Source: Asterochloris sp. CNOR1
Lineage: Eukaryota > Chlorophyta > Trebouxiophyceae > Trebouxiales > Trebouxiaceae
DNA length: 64,000 bases
Assembly (NCBI GenBank): GCA_963969365.1
Contig: OZ017749.1
Coordinates: 930,001-994,000 of the forward strand
Direction: 5' to 3'
A model generated the notes under the pieces. That model was not told the DNA's origin, did not search any database, and saw only the letters and a list, made by a program, of their open reading frames with translations. Every line of letters starts with the position of its first letter. Positions within the stretch are counted from its first letter, which is position 1. Below are positions 22,501 through 32,776 of the stretch, in pieces. A program made the translations under genes and the position numbers.

Positions 22501-23682
22501 CTGTCTTGGTGCCCTGCTGGACCTTGGACAGCGCCTTTGCCTCTGCAGTAGGCTCTGCGGCTGGGTGCGTAAGCCCCTCAGAGGTGTGCGCCTGGTGCTG
22601 GGCCTCCGGCAGCGCCACTCCCTCAGCAGCAGGCCCTCCAGCTGGATGAAGCGGCTCCATGCTGGTGTGCGCCTGGTGCTGAGCCTGTGCTCTTGTAGCA
22701 CGCTCCAAGACTGGGCGCAGTGGCTGCTGAAAGGCCTGTGCCAAGTGCTGGGCCCCTGGCAGCGCCTCTGCCTCTGCCTCTGCATCGTGGGCCGCAGCTG
22801 AGTGCAGGACTCCCCCAGAGGCGTGCACCTGATGCAGGGCCCCTGGCAGCGCTCCTGCCTCAGCAGCGCACTCCCCAACTGGGTGCAGGGGCTGCCCAAG
22901 GGCCTGCATCTGATGCCTTGCAACGGCGTGGTCACCCGCTGCTGACCCCTCTGATGGGGAGCCGCCACTCAGCAGGTCCTCGTCAACTGCCGCAGACTGG
23001 GGGCTGTCAACACCCTGGCCATCTTCCCAGCGAGCTGCTGCTCCCTCAGACTGCCCATGCGCTACATGAAGGAGCTCCCTGAGGAGACCAGCTGCCTGCA
23101 CCACAAGATGTGCATGTCCTGCACTGCTCTCTTGATGTCAGGGAGGGCAATCTGTGAAGGACTGCACTCTTCAGACTGTGCATTGTCATCCCTTGAGGCA
23201 GCAGGAGTGCCCATCATGTCACTCCCAGATGCAAACAGCTCAAGTGCAACATGAGCCATGATATTCTGGTGGTCATGGAACACACCAGTGGCCTGCAGTG
23301 CTGCAGCTGAGCCGCAGTGTCCATCTCCCCATCTGAGGCAGCAGCCTGCTCTGCCTCCTCCAGGGCAGCTTGGAAGGACTCTGACACTTTGCGCTTGCGG
23401 CCCCGTTTGGGGAGGGAGTGCTGCTCTGGCTCATCTGAGGGTAGGGCAGGCTGCTTGCCGGCCAGCAGCTGCTCATAACAGGCCTGCACATAGTATGCAT
23501 CACTGCAAGGGGTGTTGTGCATGCTGTGTTCAGCATCCAAGAGAGCCTGTGTATACCTGAAAGCTGAGGAAGGCGGGCCTGACAGAGTAGTGATGCAGCG
23601 TGTCCTGGAGATTGCCTTTAAAGTTGGCTGGTGCGCTGGGCAAGGGTGGGGGCTGGGTCTGCCTGTGCGCAGAGCTGGCCAT
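16592..23682 (-). CDS. Protein with little elongation complex subunit 2 (ICE2/NARG2)-like C-terminal domain
   Basis: In animals ICE2 is part of the little elongation complex that helps RNA polymerase II transcribe snRNA genes. Exons read on the minus strand: 23682-23557 (ATG, 42 codons), 23483 onward (basic KRGRKRKV), a long low-complexity Ala/Pro/Gln exon ending at 22036, 21519-21316 (WVKRQKEWHRERKRRQK), about 20890-20730, about 20343-18657 (~560 aa low complexity ending LWLWQLGPHKLLVHSHS), about 18470-18349 (KLEYLDAVGREQLTAAEL), 18021-17809 (VHKRTLLELERF, LPPGHYLARHEPD), 17097-17011 (LDLHAAH) and 16726-16592 (last exon, basic end). The C-terminal order (LW.LG, K.EYL..G.E..T..E, LL.LE, LPPG.YL, DLHA) resembles the ICE2 C-terminal domain as I remember it; this needs a profile search. 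Two introns use GC donors. The exons between 23240 and 23100 are unresolved. Confidence 0.45.
17480..17865 (-). repeat. Four tandem copies of an exon end in the LEC2-like gene
   Basis: The exon ending at 17809 contains YLARHEPDASS. Decayed copies of this stretch and the following intron occur downstream on the minus strand; the CTGGCCAGG-type word lies at 17531, 17634, 17746 and 17849 (spacing 103, 112, 103). One copy still reads CLARHEPEAPSN before a stop. Confidence 0.8.
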
Positions 23683-23822
23683 GAATCCCCTGTAGAAAGA
23701 GGACTGTCTCCAAGATCGCCACTGGCGGTCTTACAATGTGCTCAGCCCCTGAGCATCATTCAAGACAGAGGAAGGTAACCTTGAGTGTCAGACGGCCGAG
23801 AAAGCAAAGTTCAAAGGCTGCC
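23683..23822. promoter_or_regulatory. Head-to-head spacer of the LEC2-like and ELO genes
   Basis: Only 140 bp separate the two start codons, so both 5' UTRs and core promoters must overlap or extend into transcribed sequence. No clear TATA box is visible. A shared bidirectional promoter is inferred from position only. Confidence 0.35.
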
Positions 23823-25384
23823 ATGGACCATGCTGTAGCCATTGGCAAGCATCAAGTGCTGCACCTGTGGCGCACATGGGATGCAGTGGTCAGTCAGCGC
23901 GTGTTCGGCACCCTTCATTGGCTGGGCATAAATGAGTTTGGGCAGCCCAGTCCTTTGACGCGCAATCTGCCCTTCGTGGCCAGCCCCACGCCCCTGTTGA
24001 CCTGTGTCCTAGGCTACCTGGCGCTGGTGGCCATAAGTGTGGCAGTGCTGAAAAGACGCAGGGCCCCCATCGATGACAGGCCTGACCCAGCCTGGCTCAA
24101 GGCGCTCGTGCAGCTGCACAACTACATCTTGATCGGCCTCAGCCTTTCCATGTCAATCTCAGCGGCGTTCAATGCCTGGCGCTATGGCTACAAGTTCTGG
24201 GGCACCAACTACTCCCCCAAGGAGACCGCCATGGGCACAACCATCTACATCTTTTTCCTGTCCAAACTTTTGGAGTTCATGGACACGGTGCGCTGAGGGG
24301 CGCAATGTCAAGGCACAAAAGAAGTCAGCAATGACAAGCTGGGCAGCCCCTGCGGTGCCTGCCTCTGCTGCGGTGATGTGACATTATTTTCTAGCTGCCA
24401 ACCAGGGAGAGCTGTCAGGCAAGCTGTTGTTGCCAGCCAGCCAACAAGCAGTCCTTCCTGCTGCAGATCATCATGATTCTCAAGGGCAAGCTCTCCCAAA
24501 TCACCCTCCTCCACGTCTACCACCATGCGTCAATCTCCACCATTTGGTAAGGCAGCTGATCTGAGAGTGTTGCAGAGGACTGGGTGGCAGCTGCTGTGGC
24601 AGCTGCCCAGCTGTCTCACTGCTGCCGGCTGCACTGTGTCCAAGAGTTGAACTTGCAGCTTGAGTGCAATGGATGTATGCACAGCCCGCGGCAGCAGCAT
24701 GACTCAAGCTGCTGGCTGCGTTGTGCCCACACCCAAGCTTGCAGCCTGAGTGGTCATGTGCGCTACAGGTGGGCTATAGCTTATGTGGCGCCAGGAGGAG
24801 ACGGTCAGCTGCTGCTGTGGCTCTGAGACCTGTGTTTGAGCTGCATGAGTGGAGCTTCGCTGTGTGTTTGCACACAGCAGTTTACCAGCCGTGCTGCATG
24901 TGTGCCCCAGCTACAGCGTGCTATTCTGGAGGTCGTGACTGCAACCGTTGTCCTGGGGCATGCAAGCAGCTCATCACACATGAGCTCCCTGATGCCTGCA
25001 GCCCGCCACAGCACAGCCTTTGACCGCATTCCACCCTGACACTGCTCTCCGCTGCCTGCAGCGTGGTACAGCACATTCCTGAATTCTTTTGTGCATGTTG
25101 TGATGTACACTTACTACCTGCTGTCAACCATAGTTGGCAAGGACGCTAAGCTGCGCAAGCGCTATCTGTGGTGGGGCCGCTACCTCACTCAATTTCAGAT
25201 GTTCCAATTTGTCACCATGATGGCTCAAGCAGCGTACACGTGGGCATATTCGCCCTACCCCAAGTTCCTCTCTAAGTTGCTGTTCTTCTACATGATATCC
25301 CTCCTGACCCTGTTCCTGAACTTTTACTTGAATAAGCACGGCGCAGGCAGCAAGCAGCGCGCCCCACGCAAGAAATCAGCTTGA
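23823..25384 (+). CDS. ELO: ELO-family polyunsaturated fatty acid elongase (C18 delta-6 type)
   Basis: A 3-ketoacyl-CoA synthase of the ELO family in the ER membrane, condensing malonyl-CoA with a C18 PUFA-CoA on the route to arachidonate/EPA. Four exons keep frame: 23823-24287, 24467-24546, 24769-24803 and 25062-25384. The joined protein has several membrane segments, KLLEFMDT, the histidine box HVYHHAS, WWAIAYVAPGGDA, MYTYYLL and YLTQFQMFQF, all standard ELO signatures. It ends in a basic tail with KKSA, close to the di-lysine type of ER-retrieval signal. From memory it closely resembles the characterised Parietochloris incisa delta-6 elongase, particularly from the histidine box to the TQFQMFQF motif; substrate choice is inferred from that. 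The ATG chosen is the first that gives a usual family length. It is tail-to-tail with the mannosidase gene, 111 bp apart. Confidence 0.93.
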
Positions 25385-25495
25385 CTGACAGTATTGAGCT
25401 GTGCTGAAAATTATGCAGGAGTTGTTGGGCCCATGTTCTATGCAGTTATCATGGCAATGAAATGTTCAATTCAAGAACAGTGGGAGTGGCAGGCA

Positions 25496-28400
25496 TCATG
25501 CCACAGCATCTTCAGGGGCCTGTCTTCTAAGGGGGAATCCCTCGGCATATGTAAGGGGTGCCATTGGTCTGATGGGGTGAGCCTCAGTGTTGAGCACCCA
25601 CTGGTCGAGTGGCAGCTCATCCTCAGGGCTGAATAGCAATGCAAGGTACTTGAGCGTCTCTGCCAGCCAGAAGCTTTGCTGGGTGTTGTCTTTTGTGGGT
25701 GGCACCACGTCGACGTCTTCAATGCCAGCATAGCCGCTGTCGTCTGTACGGCAGTGCTCTTCAAATGCCTGGAAAGCCTGCCACCCCCAGTCGCGATACC
25801 GCTCATCTCTTGTCACCCGCCAAAGGTAAAAGAAAGATTCCACTATTTCAGGCCTCAACTGGTTGGGATGAATCCCCACCTGCAGCCGCACACTCAGCTG
25901 CTATCATAAGGCAAGGTAGGGCGAGGCATGCAGGCATGGTGCAGGTGCAAAAGCTGACACAGCCAGCTGCTACACATGTGCAAGGAGTTTAGGCCCGCTT
26001 CTTGTGCCCTGGCCACCAGCATGGCCAGAAAGCATGGCTGCAGAAGGCTTTGAGGCTCGCACAGGGCTGCAGGTGGAGGTTGTGAGATGACTTCAGCAGG
26101 CAGCATATTGGGCACTGTGTATCCTGGCCCCAGGCCCCTGTAGAGTGTGCCTCTGTGCCTGCACCTACCTGCATGTCGGCCTCTGGGTGAAACCAGACAC
26201 TCTCGGGCGCCAAGCCTGAAGACACAGAGTATGGGGGGTTTCAGCTGCTCTGCAAAGAGATGCATTCCAGACTCAGCACTGCAGGTAGCTTGGCAGAGCA
26301 GTGAGGGCTTGTGAGCTCAAGGATTGCAGGTAGCCTCTAGCTGCCTGATAAGATGCAGCAGCACTGCCTCACATGAGGGCGCAGCAATCTACATCTGCCA
26401 ACAGAAGCAAGCCACATTGTGCACATGCTGTGCAAGGCAAGACAGCTTAGCACCACCCCATGCTAGCCGTCTGAAAGAGTAGGAGGATGTAGTTAGATCC
26501 CAGCTGCTAGTATAGGGCCTCAGACGGATAACCCAACAAAAGCCTGGCTCAGACCCTGTCCGAGGCCCATCTCACCTGTGGGCATGCGATCATACATCTG
26601 CCAGCAGGTGTAGGTCACATTCTGGGCCAGCTCCATGTACAGATCTGCCTTTGGGCCCGTGACAGCACCAAAGGCCACCCCCAGCGCAATGTTGCCCGGT
26701 AGGAAGCATGTGAGGTGCTCCAAGTGGGGCATGAAGACATCGTTCTGCTGCAGGGAGCCCACAAAGGTGAGGCCGCCCACAGAGTGGTCCACCAGGCGGC
26801 TGATTGTGTCGTCCATGGCTCGCACCCACATGACACGGTACATCTCATCCTGAACAGCCACAGGGGCTGGTCAATGAGCTGACCTGTTCAGGCAAGCGCC
26901 TGCCAGAAAGCCCCAGCCGTGCAGTGAGCCGTGACCCTGTACAGACACAGCAGGTGCATTACTGGAGGACTGTCATGCAATTGGGTGTGTCATCTGTGGC
27001 CCACTTCACGCGGTACCTTTTGTTCTGCACTGCAATCACAAGTTGTTCGGTTGTTGATCGGCTAGCTGCAGGCCTTGAAGGCTCAGGTGCCGTTGACAGC
27101 CAGGACCCACTCCGAGCAATACATGTCATACATGCAATGCATGCAATGTTTTGCAGGCACAGCACAAGGGAAACATTCCTCGGAATCAATATGACAAAAG
27201 GAGAGGAAGCAACAACAGTCTTCCTGTCAATATGACAACCCGAGAGGAAGCAACACAATCTTCCTGGACATGCTCCAGGGAGAGGCGTTTCGCATTTGAG
27301 GAGCAGTCATGGCGTACAGTAGCAGGAAGCAAGCAGTTGCTGTTGGAGACTGGAGAGCAGCAAGCAAGTAAATTTGTGGCATGCCAGCACCATTGCCACC
27401 AGGTGCATAGCTGCATAAGGCAGTGCTCAGCAGGTAAACAGGGTTGCCGGACCATCAAGATCCCTGCTACCTGACAGTGCAAGCAGCCACATACTGACAA
27501 CTGGGCTTTCACAGACATCTTCTCCCATGCCAAGCAGGGGTCACCTGCGGCCCCTTGAGCAGCTTCACTTCAAGCAGGGCCAAGCCATGCCTGACCCAAC
27601 GGCAGGCAGGCACTTGCTGCTGAAAACCTTTGAGACGAGGAGGCGACCACACAAGTCAGGTGCGGGTGGCACACCTGCTGCCCCTTGAGGAGCCACATCT
27701 TGAGGAGGTACTCATAGTAGGAGTCAGCCATTGCCCCCACAGTGTAGCTCTTCATAGCACTGAAGGTTCCCCGCCGCCGGTTGAGGCGCACAGGGATAAG
27801 GCCGGTGTTGGGCAGATGCTTGTGTATGAACCTGCAGGGCAGCACCTTCATGGCTGAGCAAACCAGGAATGAAAGAGGTGATGTGAGGGACCCTGTATGC
27901 TTGTGTGACTGTGCAGGCTCTGCTGCAATCATGGGACTCTGCCGTGGCAGGGCTTTCCCCCAAGCAATCTCAGTCTGAAGCACAGTTCCAGGGGTGGCAC
28001 GTCAGATGAGAGGCAATGCTTTCCATAGCAAATCACCTGTAGATTCTCTCTGCCGTCTCAGCATACACTGGGTTCCCCGTGCAGTTGCTGAGCGCCCAGA
28101 ACTCCACCCCGAAGGACCCATACTCGGCCAGAGCCACCATGGTGCCGCCGTACATGCGCCGCTTGCCCTGGGCAGCGTTGGGGCGGATGGAGAACATGTT
28201 GGTGGGGATGCCAGCCTCAGCTGCCTCAGCCTTCCACATGCCCTGCCGTGACCCCGCTGCACACACAGGGAAGGGTTGAAAGACACTGCGGGACACAAAC
28301 AAGGAGCACGCCCGTCACTCCTGCTCCAGACATCCACCTGTCACGCCGCGAGCTTGCTGCACAAACAGGGGAGCATTGAGCAGCCTTCGTTGGTGCAGGC

Positions 28401-31400
28401 TTCCACATGCCAGGCTGCGCATGCAGGGGAGGGATGAGCAGTGTTGCAGGGTTTCCAGGCTGCGCTCGTCATAGCAACTCTACATACACTGCAAGGAATG
28501 CATGCGTGGACTGCCTGTATGCATGGTGAAGCAACATCTCAAGCACTGACACAGCAGGCATTACACAACATACGATGCAGGGGCAGCACAGGCGGCGGCC
28601 TCCCAGGTTGGCCACTGGCACCCAGCATATGCAGGCTCCTGTTGAGGCAGGCAGACACTCACAGGTGCCCGGGGGCTCACAAGCATCTTCCATATTGTTG
28701 AACAGCTGCTGGCCACCCTCATATTGCCCGTAACCCAGTGCTCACAGGCATTCGGCGGCCAAAAGGCAGATCCATGAGCATCATCTGCCCTGACATGGCC
28801 ATTGACACCCACGTACCACAACACAACCCAGAGATTGCGCTCACAGGTATCGGGCGGCTCGAAGGCAGGCAGCATCTTCTGCACCAGCTCCTCTGCCCTG
28901 ACCAGGAATAAAGGGTCCTCAGACAGCTGGAAGGCGCTCAGCAGGCCGCCCACGATGCGGATCGTCGTTTCAAAGAGGTTGATGCGCCGGGCAGAATCGA
29001 ACTCCAGATCCTTGGCCACCCAAGCCCGTGCCCTGCACCAGGGTTGCATTCAGAGGTGTATGATCGCTCATGGGCTGATGAGCAAGGCCAAGTCAGCCCC
29101 AGATCCTTGGCCACGCAGCGCAGACACTGCTTTGCATAGACTGATCTGGCTCCGATGTCTTGGGTTGCAACATATGCTGGCAGCATGACACAAGGAACCC
29201 GATCACCCTAGCCATGATAATGCCCTGCGTTCACCCTCTGGCATGTGCTCTTGCCACGGCAGTGTACCAAGCAACGCCGCTGCTGGTGCAGTGCTGCGGC
29301 TGTAGCTCAGCCTTCACTGCATGCCAGGTGTGGCCAGCGTGTGCATGTGTAGCCTCTCAGGAAGGAGCTATGCTAGGAGGAAGCCGGCTCCTGTATTCCA
29401 ACTTCACCAAACAGCATCACTGTGGGCAGCATGAAGGGCAGCATCCCTGACACTGCAGAGGCCTGCTGAGTGGAAACTAAAGCTGTCCTGCGCACATGAT
29501 AGGCGCAGCATGCCATCACCCGCCTGATGCAGGCGTGCTTGCACAGTAAGGCAGACCAGGCAAGCTTGGGCACATGTTCTTGAAGCATAGTCAAGCATAG
29601 CTCTACAGCCTGCAGAAGCCAACGTGCCAACACTGTGCTGCATGTCATCATGCACTGCAGCCCCTGCTGCAGGGCAGCCCCTGCTACAAAGCAGCCCCTG
29701 CTGCAAAGCAGCCCCTGCTGCAAAGCAGCCCCTGCTGCAGCCACACCCACCTGCCAAACTCGTCCTGCATGTCAAACATCCAGAGAGTGTCCAGAGAGTC
29801 GATGATGGTGGCTCCCAGGCCTCCCAGGCTGTCCTTCCCCTCCTGTGTGAGGGGCTGCAGCTCATCAAAGCCCCACGCAAACTGCTCATAGGCTGCCCAG
29901 CTGTGAGTCATGGCCTCTTTGACCTGCGAACATGCAAACCCAATCAGACTCCTCATGAAGGCGCTAGTGATAGCCACCGCCCGACTGGCATTCTCCTAAC
30001 TTGTGGCCACATGCTCCACTAGGATGGTGGGCGCTTGAGGGTACTGAGGTGCACTTCATACTGTGACTGAGAGGGCAACCAGCATTTCAGACGACAATGT
30101 TGGCAGGTCAGGTCATCCGGCTGCCTGGATATTGTCTTTGCAGCTGATGCCACCCCATATGGTGAATGCAGAGTCAGACATGATTGCAGCCTTGATGCAG
30201 CACAGGGTCAAAGCCAAGTGCACACCAATGGGCAAATGAGGAACCTGCCTGCTCCCTCCTCTGAACCTGAAAGTCCACCAGCAACTTTCATCAAAGCATC
30301 CTTGGTGCGGAGCGTGCATACAGACAGCCTACCTGCTCCTTCCTCTGAGCCCACACCTCTGGCGTTTCTGGCTGCACAGGCGGTCCCTCAGGGTGCACTC
30401 GCATGGTCTTCACAGGCTTGTCCACCTCTTTTTCCTTGACCTGCCCCTGGTGGGACCGCGGCCGGGGCAGCTCCTGTTCTGTCCCCAGCGCTCTGACTGC
30501 TACCTCGGCCAAGCCGAGTTTGACTGCCTGCGCAGCACCTGCTGCCAGCCCAGCGACGTCAGCAGCTGCCTGCCTGGCAGCCCCTACCCCTGCCTGTGTT
30601 CCTTCCAGGGCTAGCCCCCCAGTATTGTTGCTGCCTGTTTGCTTTGCAGCTATTCCCAGACCTGCCTGGCCCATGCCCTTGGCAGCAGCCGATGGGATGT
30701 CAGCATCAGCAGGGCTAGGCGACTTGACGCCCACACTGAGCTTGTCTGGCAAGGGGCTGCTCTCTATGGCATCCTTGCTACCCCTAGACATCTGGAGGCT
30801 GCCCTGCAGACAAGTACAGCTCACTCAGATTGTGCCAATCCCTGCTGTACGACAAGACGCAGGGGCCACCCCAGCTTTGGTTCTTGTCAGGACTGTCAGG
30901 TTGCCACCGACAGGGACATCAACTGCTGCCTGTGCTTGGGCAGTCCCCACTCATCAGTCAGCACCCACAATGCACCTCGCTGCCAAATGCACACCTGATC
31001 CTGGGCCGCCTGTGTGTCCAGTGCCTTGTCTGCCCTGTCCTGCTGGTCCCCTCCTGTGGCACTGCATAGAATGCAAAGCATGCTTTGCCAGGGATGGCGT
31101 CAGCTTTTGCTGGGACATATGCCTCACTGATGCGTCAAGTGGCATATGGGTATGTTGAGCTTGCTGAGGCTTGCAAAGAGAAGGGTCTTCTGGATAGCTG
31201 CATGCAGGGTGAGAGGAGGCTGCTGCAAAACTGATGACCAGCAGGACTGCTGCCAGACACGCATGGCCTCCAAGTTGGCTGTACAAACCTTGGACGTCAG
31301 GAGGGGATGCAGAGCTGAGTAGTCACCTTGGTGACTCTGTGCCTGTGGGCCCCGCTCCACCAGCAGACACAGCGGCCAGGTCGACAGCAGCCATGTCCAG

Positions 31401-32359
31401 TGTGACCAAAGGGGACACCACCGGGGAGCTGCTCAAGGACGAGCTCACTTCACGCGTCTGAAACTGTAACAGCAAGCTGGCAGCAGTCAGGCCCTTTCAC
31501 TCATGTGGAAGGCCTGCTGCAGAATGCACACGGTACTGCATCAAAGATCTGCAGCTGCTGGTGACACAAATGCGAGAGGCTGTCTGCACTGTTGCATACT
31601 GGCATTGCTGTCGGTGCTGCACATCTCGCATCCTGTTGGCGTTACACAGCAAGGCACTGCGACAGCAACCAGCAAGCAAGACTCATTCTCACTTGCAGAG
31701 GCATGTTCTCCACAATGTGCTTTTGGTTCCTGAGGGCCTGAGCCCGGGCAAGGCACAGCACCAGCACGAATAACAGAAGGGCAGACTGACCTCCTCTCGA
31801 AGGTCCCTATTCTCCGTACGCATGTGCTTACGGTGGGATTGGGCAGCAGATCGGCCATCGGTGTGCACCTGCACAGGCATGGTGCCAATAGTAACTGCCA
31901 TATATCAATGCCATGCTGCGTTTCATGGCTGTAAGCCAAAAAGCAGCACGCAAGCCTAGCAGCAACCAGATCTGAACTCGTCTCAAGTGCCGATGCCAGC
32001 CAGCAGGATCACAACGAGCAGCATGCAACCTGTGATCAGGGGTTGAGGTGCAGCACTGGGGGCTGCAGGAGGACTGCTCACCGGCAGGAGCAGCCTCTGC
32101 TGGATGATGACCATGTAGCAGCCAATGACGAGAGTGAAGAAGAGAAGCACCTGCAGCAGGCGATGCCAGATGGCCACAGAAGTTTCTACTGCAAGCAGTG
32201 AGCTCAGTGGGCAGCCAGCAAGCAGCGGTCACCAGCTTGCCCTGATGCTCTGGCTGACTTGTGCGGCTGGCAGGGTGGCTGCCTCCATTGCCAGGGAGCT
32301 TGCTGCGTTGCCGCATCAAAGCAGCTGTCCACTGACACTCCTGTCAGCATTGACCCCAT
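25496..32359 (-). CDS. MNS: Class I alpha-1,2-mannosidase, glycoside hydrolase family 47
   Basis: Golgi/ER mannosidase that trims alpha-1,2-mannose from N-glycans. Exons on the minus strand: start near 32359-32200 (uncertain), 32188-32082 (single membrane anchor LLQVLLFFTLVIGCYMVII, type II topology), 31868-31791 (charged stem), probably 31463-31327, 30803-30333 (Ala/Gly-rich stem), 29923-29751 (HSWAAYEQFAWGFDEL, GGLGATIIDSLDTLW), 29032-28845 (FETTIRIVGGLLSA), 28256-28037 (FGVEFWALSNCTGNP), 27831-27675 (MADSYYEYLLKMWLL), 26849-26576, 26215-26169 (GLAPESVWF) and 25879-25496 (LRPEIVESFFYLWRVT, then NTEAHPIRP). The final NTEAH holds the calcium-binding Thr, and LRPEI.ES holds a catalytic Glu. 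Reading frame continues over all catalytic-domain junctions. The second hydrophobic run that follows the anchor in the raw frame is intron. Confidence 0.93.
28663..28860 (-). repeat. Three copies of a mannosidase exon end
   Basis: The real exon ends at 28845 (AFEPPDT, donor GTGAGC). Copies of the same 30-odd bases occur at 28741 (AFWPPNACE) and 28668 (ACEPPGTCE), further into the intron. The shared word CTCACAGG (+ strand) lies at 28668, 28741 and 28840. Confidence 0.8.
29657..29741 (-). repeat. 17-bp minisatellite beside a mannosidase donor
   Basis: GCAGCCCCTGCT recurs at 29657, 29674, 29691, 29708 and 29725, exactly 17 bp apart. The array starts about 10 bp into the intron after the exon end at 29751. 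The unit is partly palindromic (GCAG....CTGC), so the RNA could fold. Confidence 0.95.
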
Positions 32360-32405
32360 AGCCTCTGTGTTCCATTGTGAGATGAGGCCACCCCAGGGAG
32401 CATCC

Positions 32406-32413
32406 TTTTTATA
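32406..32413 (-). promoter_or_regulatory. TATA box candidate for the mannosidase gene
   Basis: TATAAAAA on the minus strand, 46-57 bp upstream of the candidate start ATGs at 32359 and 32350. This is the expected place for a core promoter with a short 5' UTR, but a chance match cannot be excluded. Confidence 0.45.
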
Positions 32414-32776
32414 CTTCCCTGATTTCAATAAGGCAAGAGCTACAGATCGCAAACGGCTTGGAACGCGTTGACCTAAAAATGGATGAAGGAAAAGCGAGAC
32501 CCCGAGGGTCAATCTCATGGCCGCAGAGCACCCAACACCCTGCACATTCAAGGGACTCATGGAAACCCAGTTGCAGATCTGAGGCATAGCCATTTGAAGC
32601 CCTGGCTGCCTCGTGTCTGTGCTTTGGCAGATCTGAAAAGCAGGGCTGAGGAGAGCAGAGTGATTTGGAGTCAAGAAGGAGCAGGGCCACTTGATGGCCT
32701 CAGCAGGCAAGCTGGTTTGCTCACTTTTTGCCATGGCAAACACTGTGGTGTGCTAAGCCTGCTTGCTGCTAAGCTC

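Noticed and set aside
21881-23104. 407-codon minus-strand ORF as a separate protein
   Set aside because: Low-complexity sequence bounded by an acceptor and a GC donor that keeps frame with the exon at 21519; treated as part of the same gene.
29657-29741. CRISPR-like regular repeats
   Set aside because: 17-bp units are directly adjoining with no unique spacers, in a eukaryotic intron.
31983-32081. Second hydrophobic segment (LITGCMLLVVILLAG) of the mannosidase
   Set aside because: It lies after the GTGAGC donor at 32082 and is intron read-through; the family has one N-terminal anchor.
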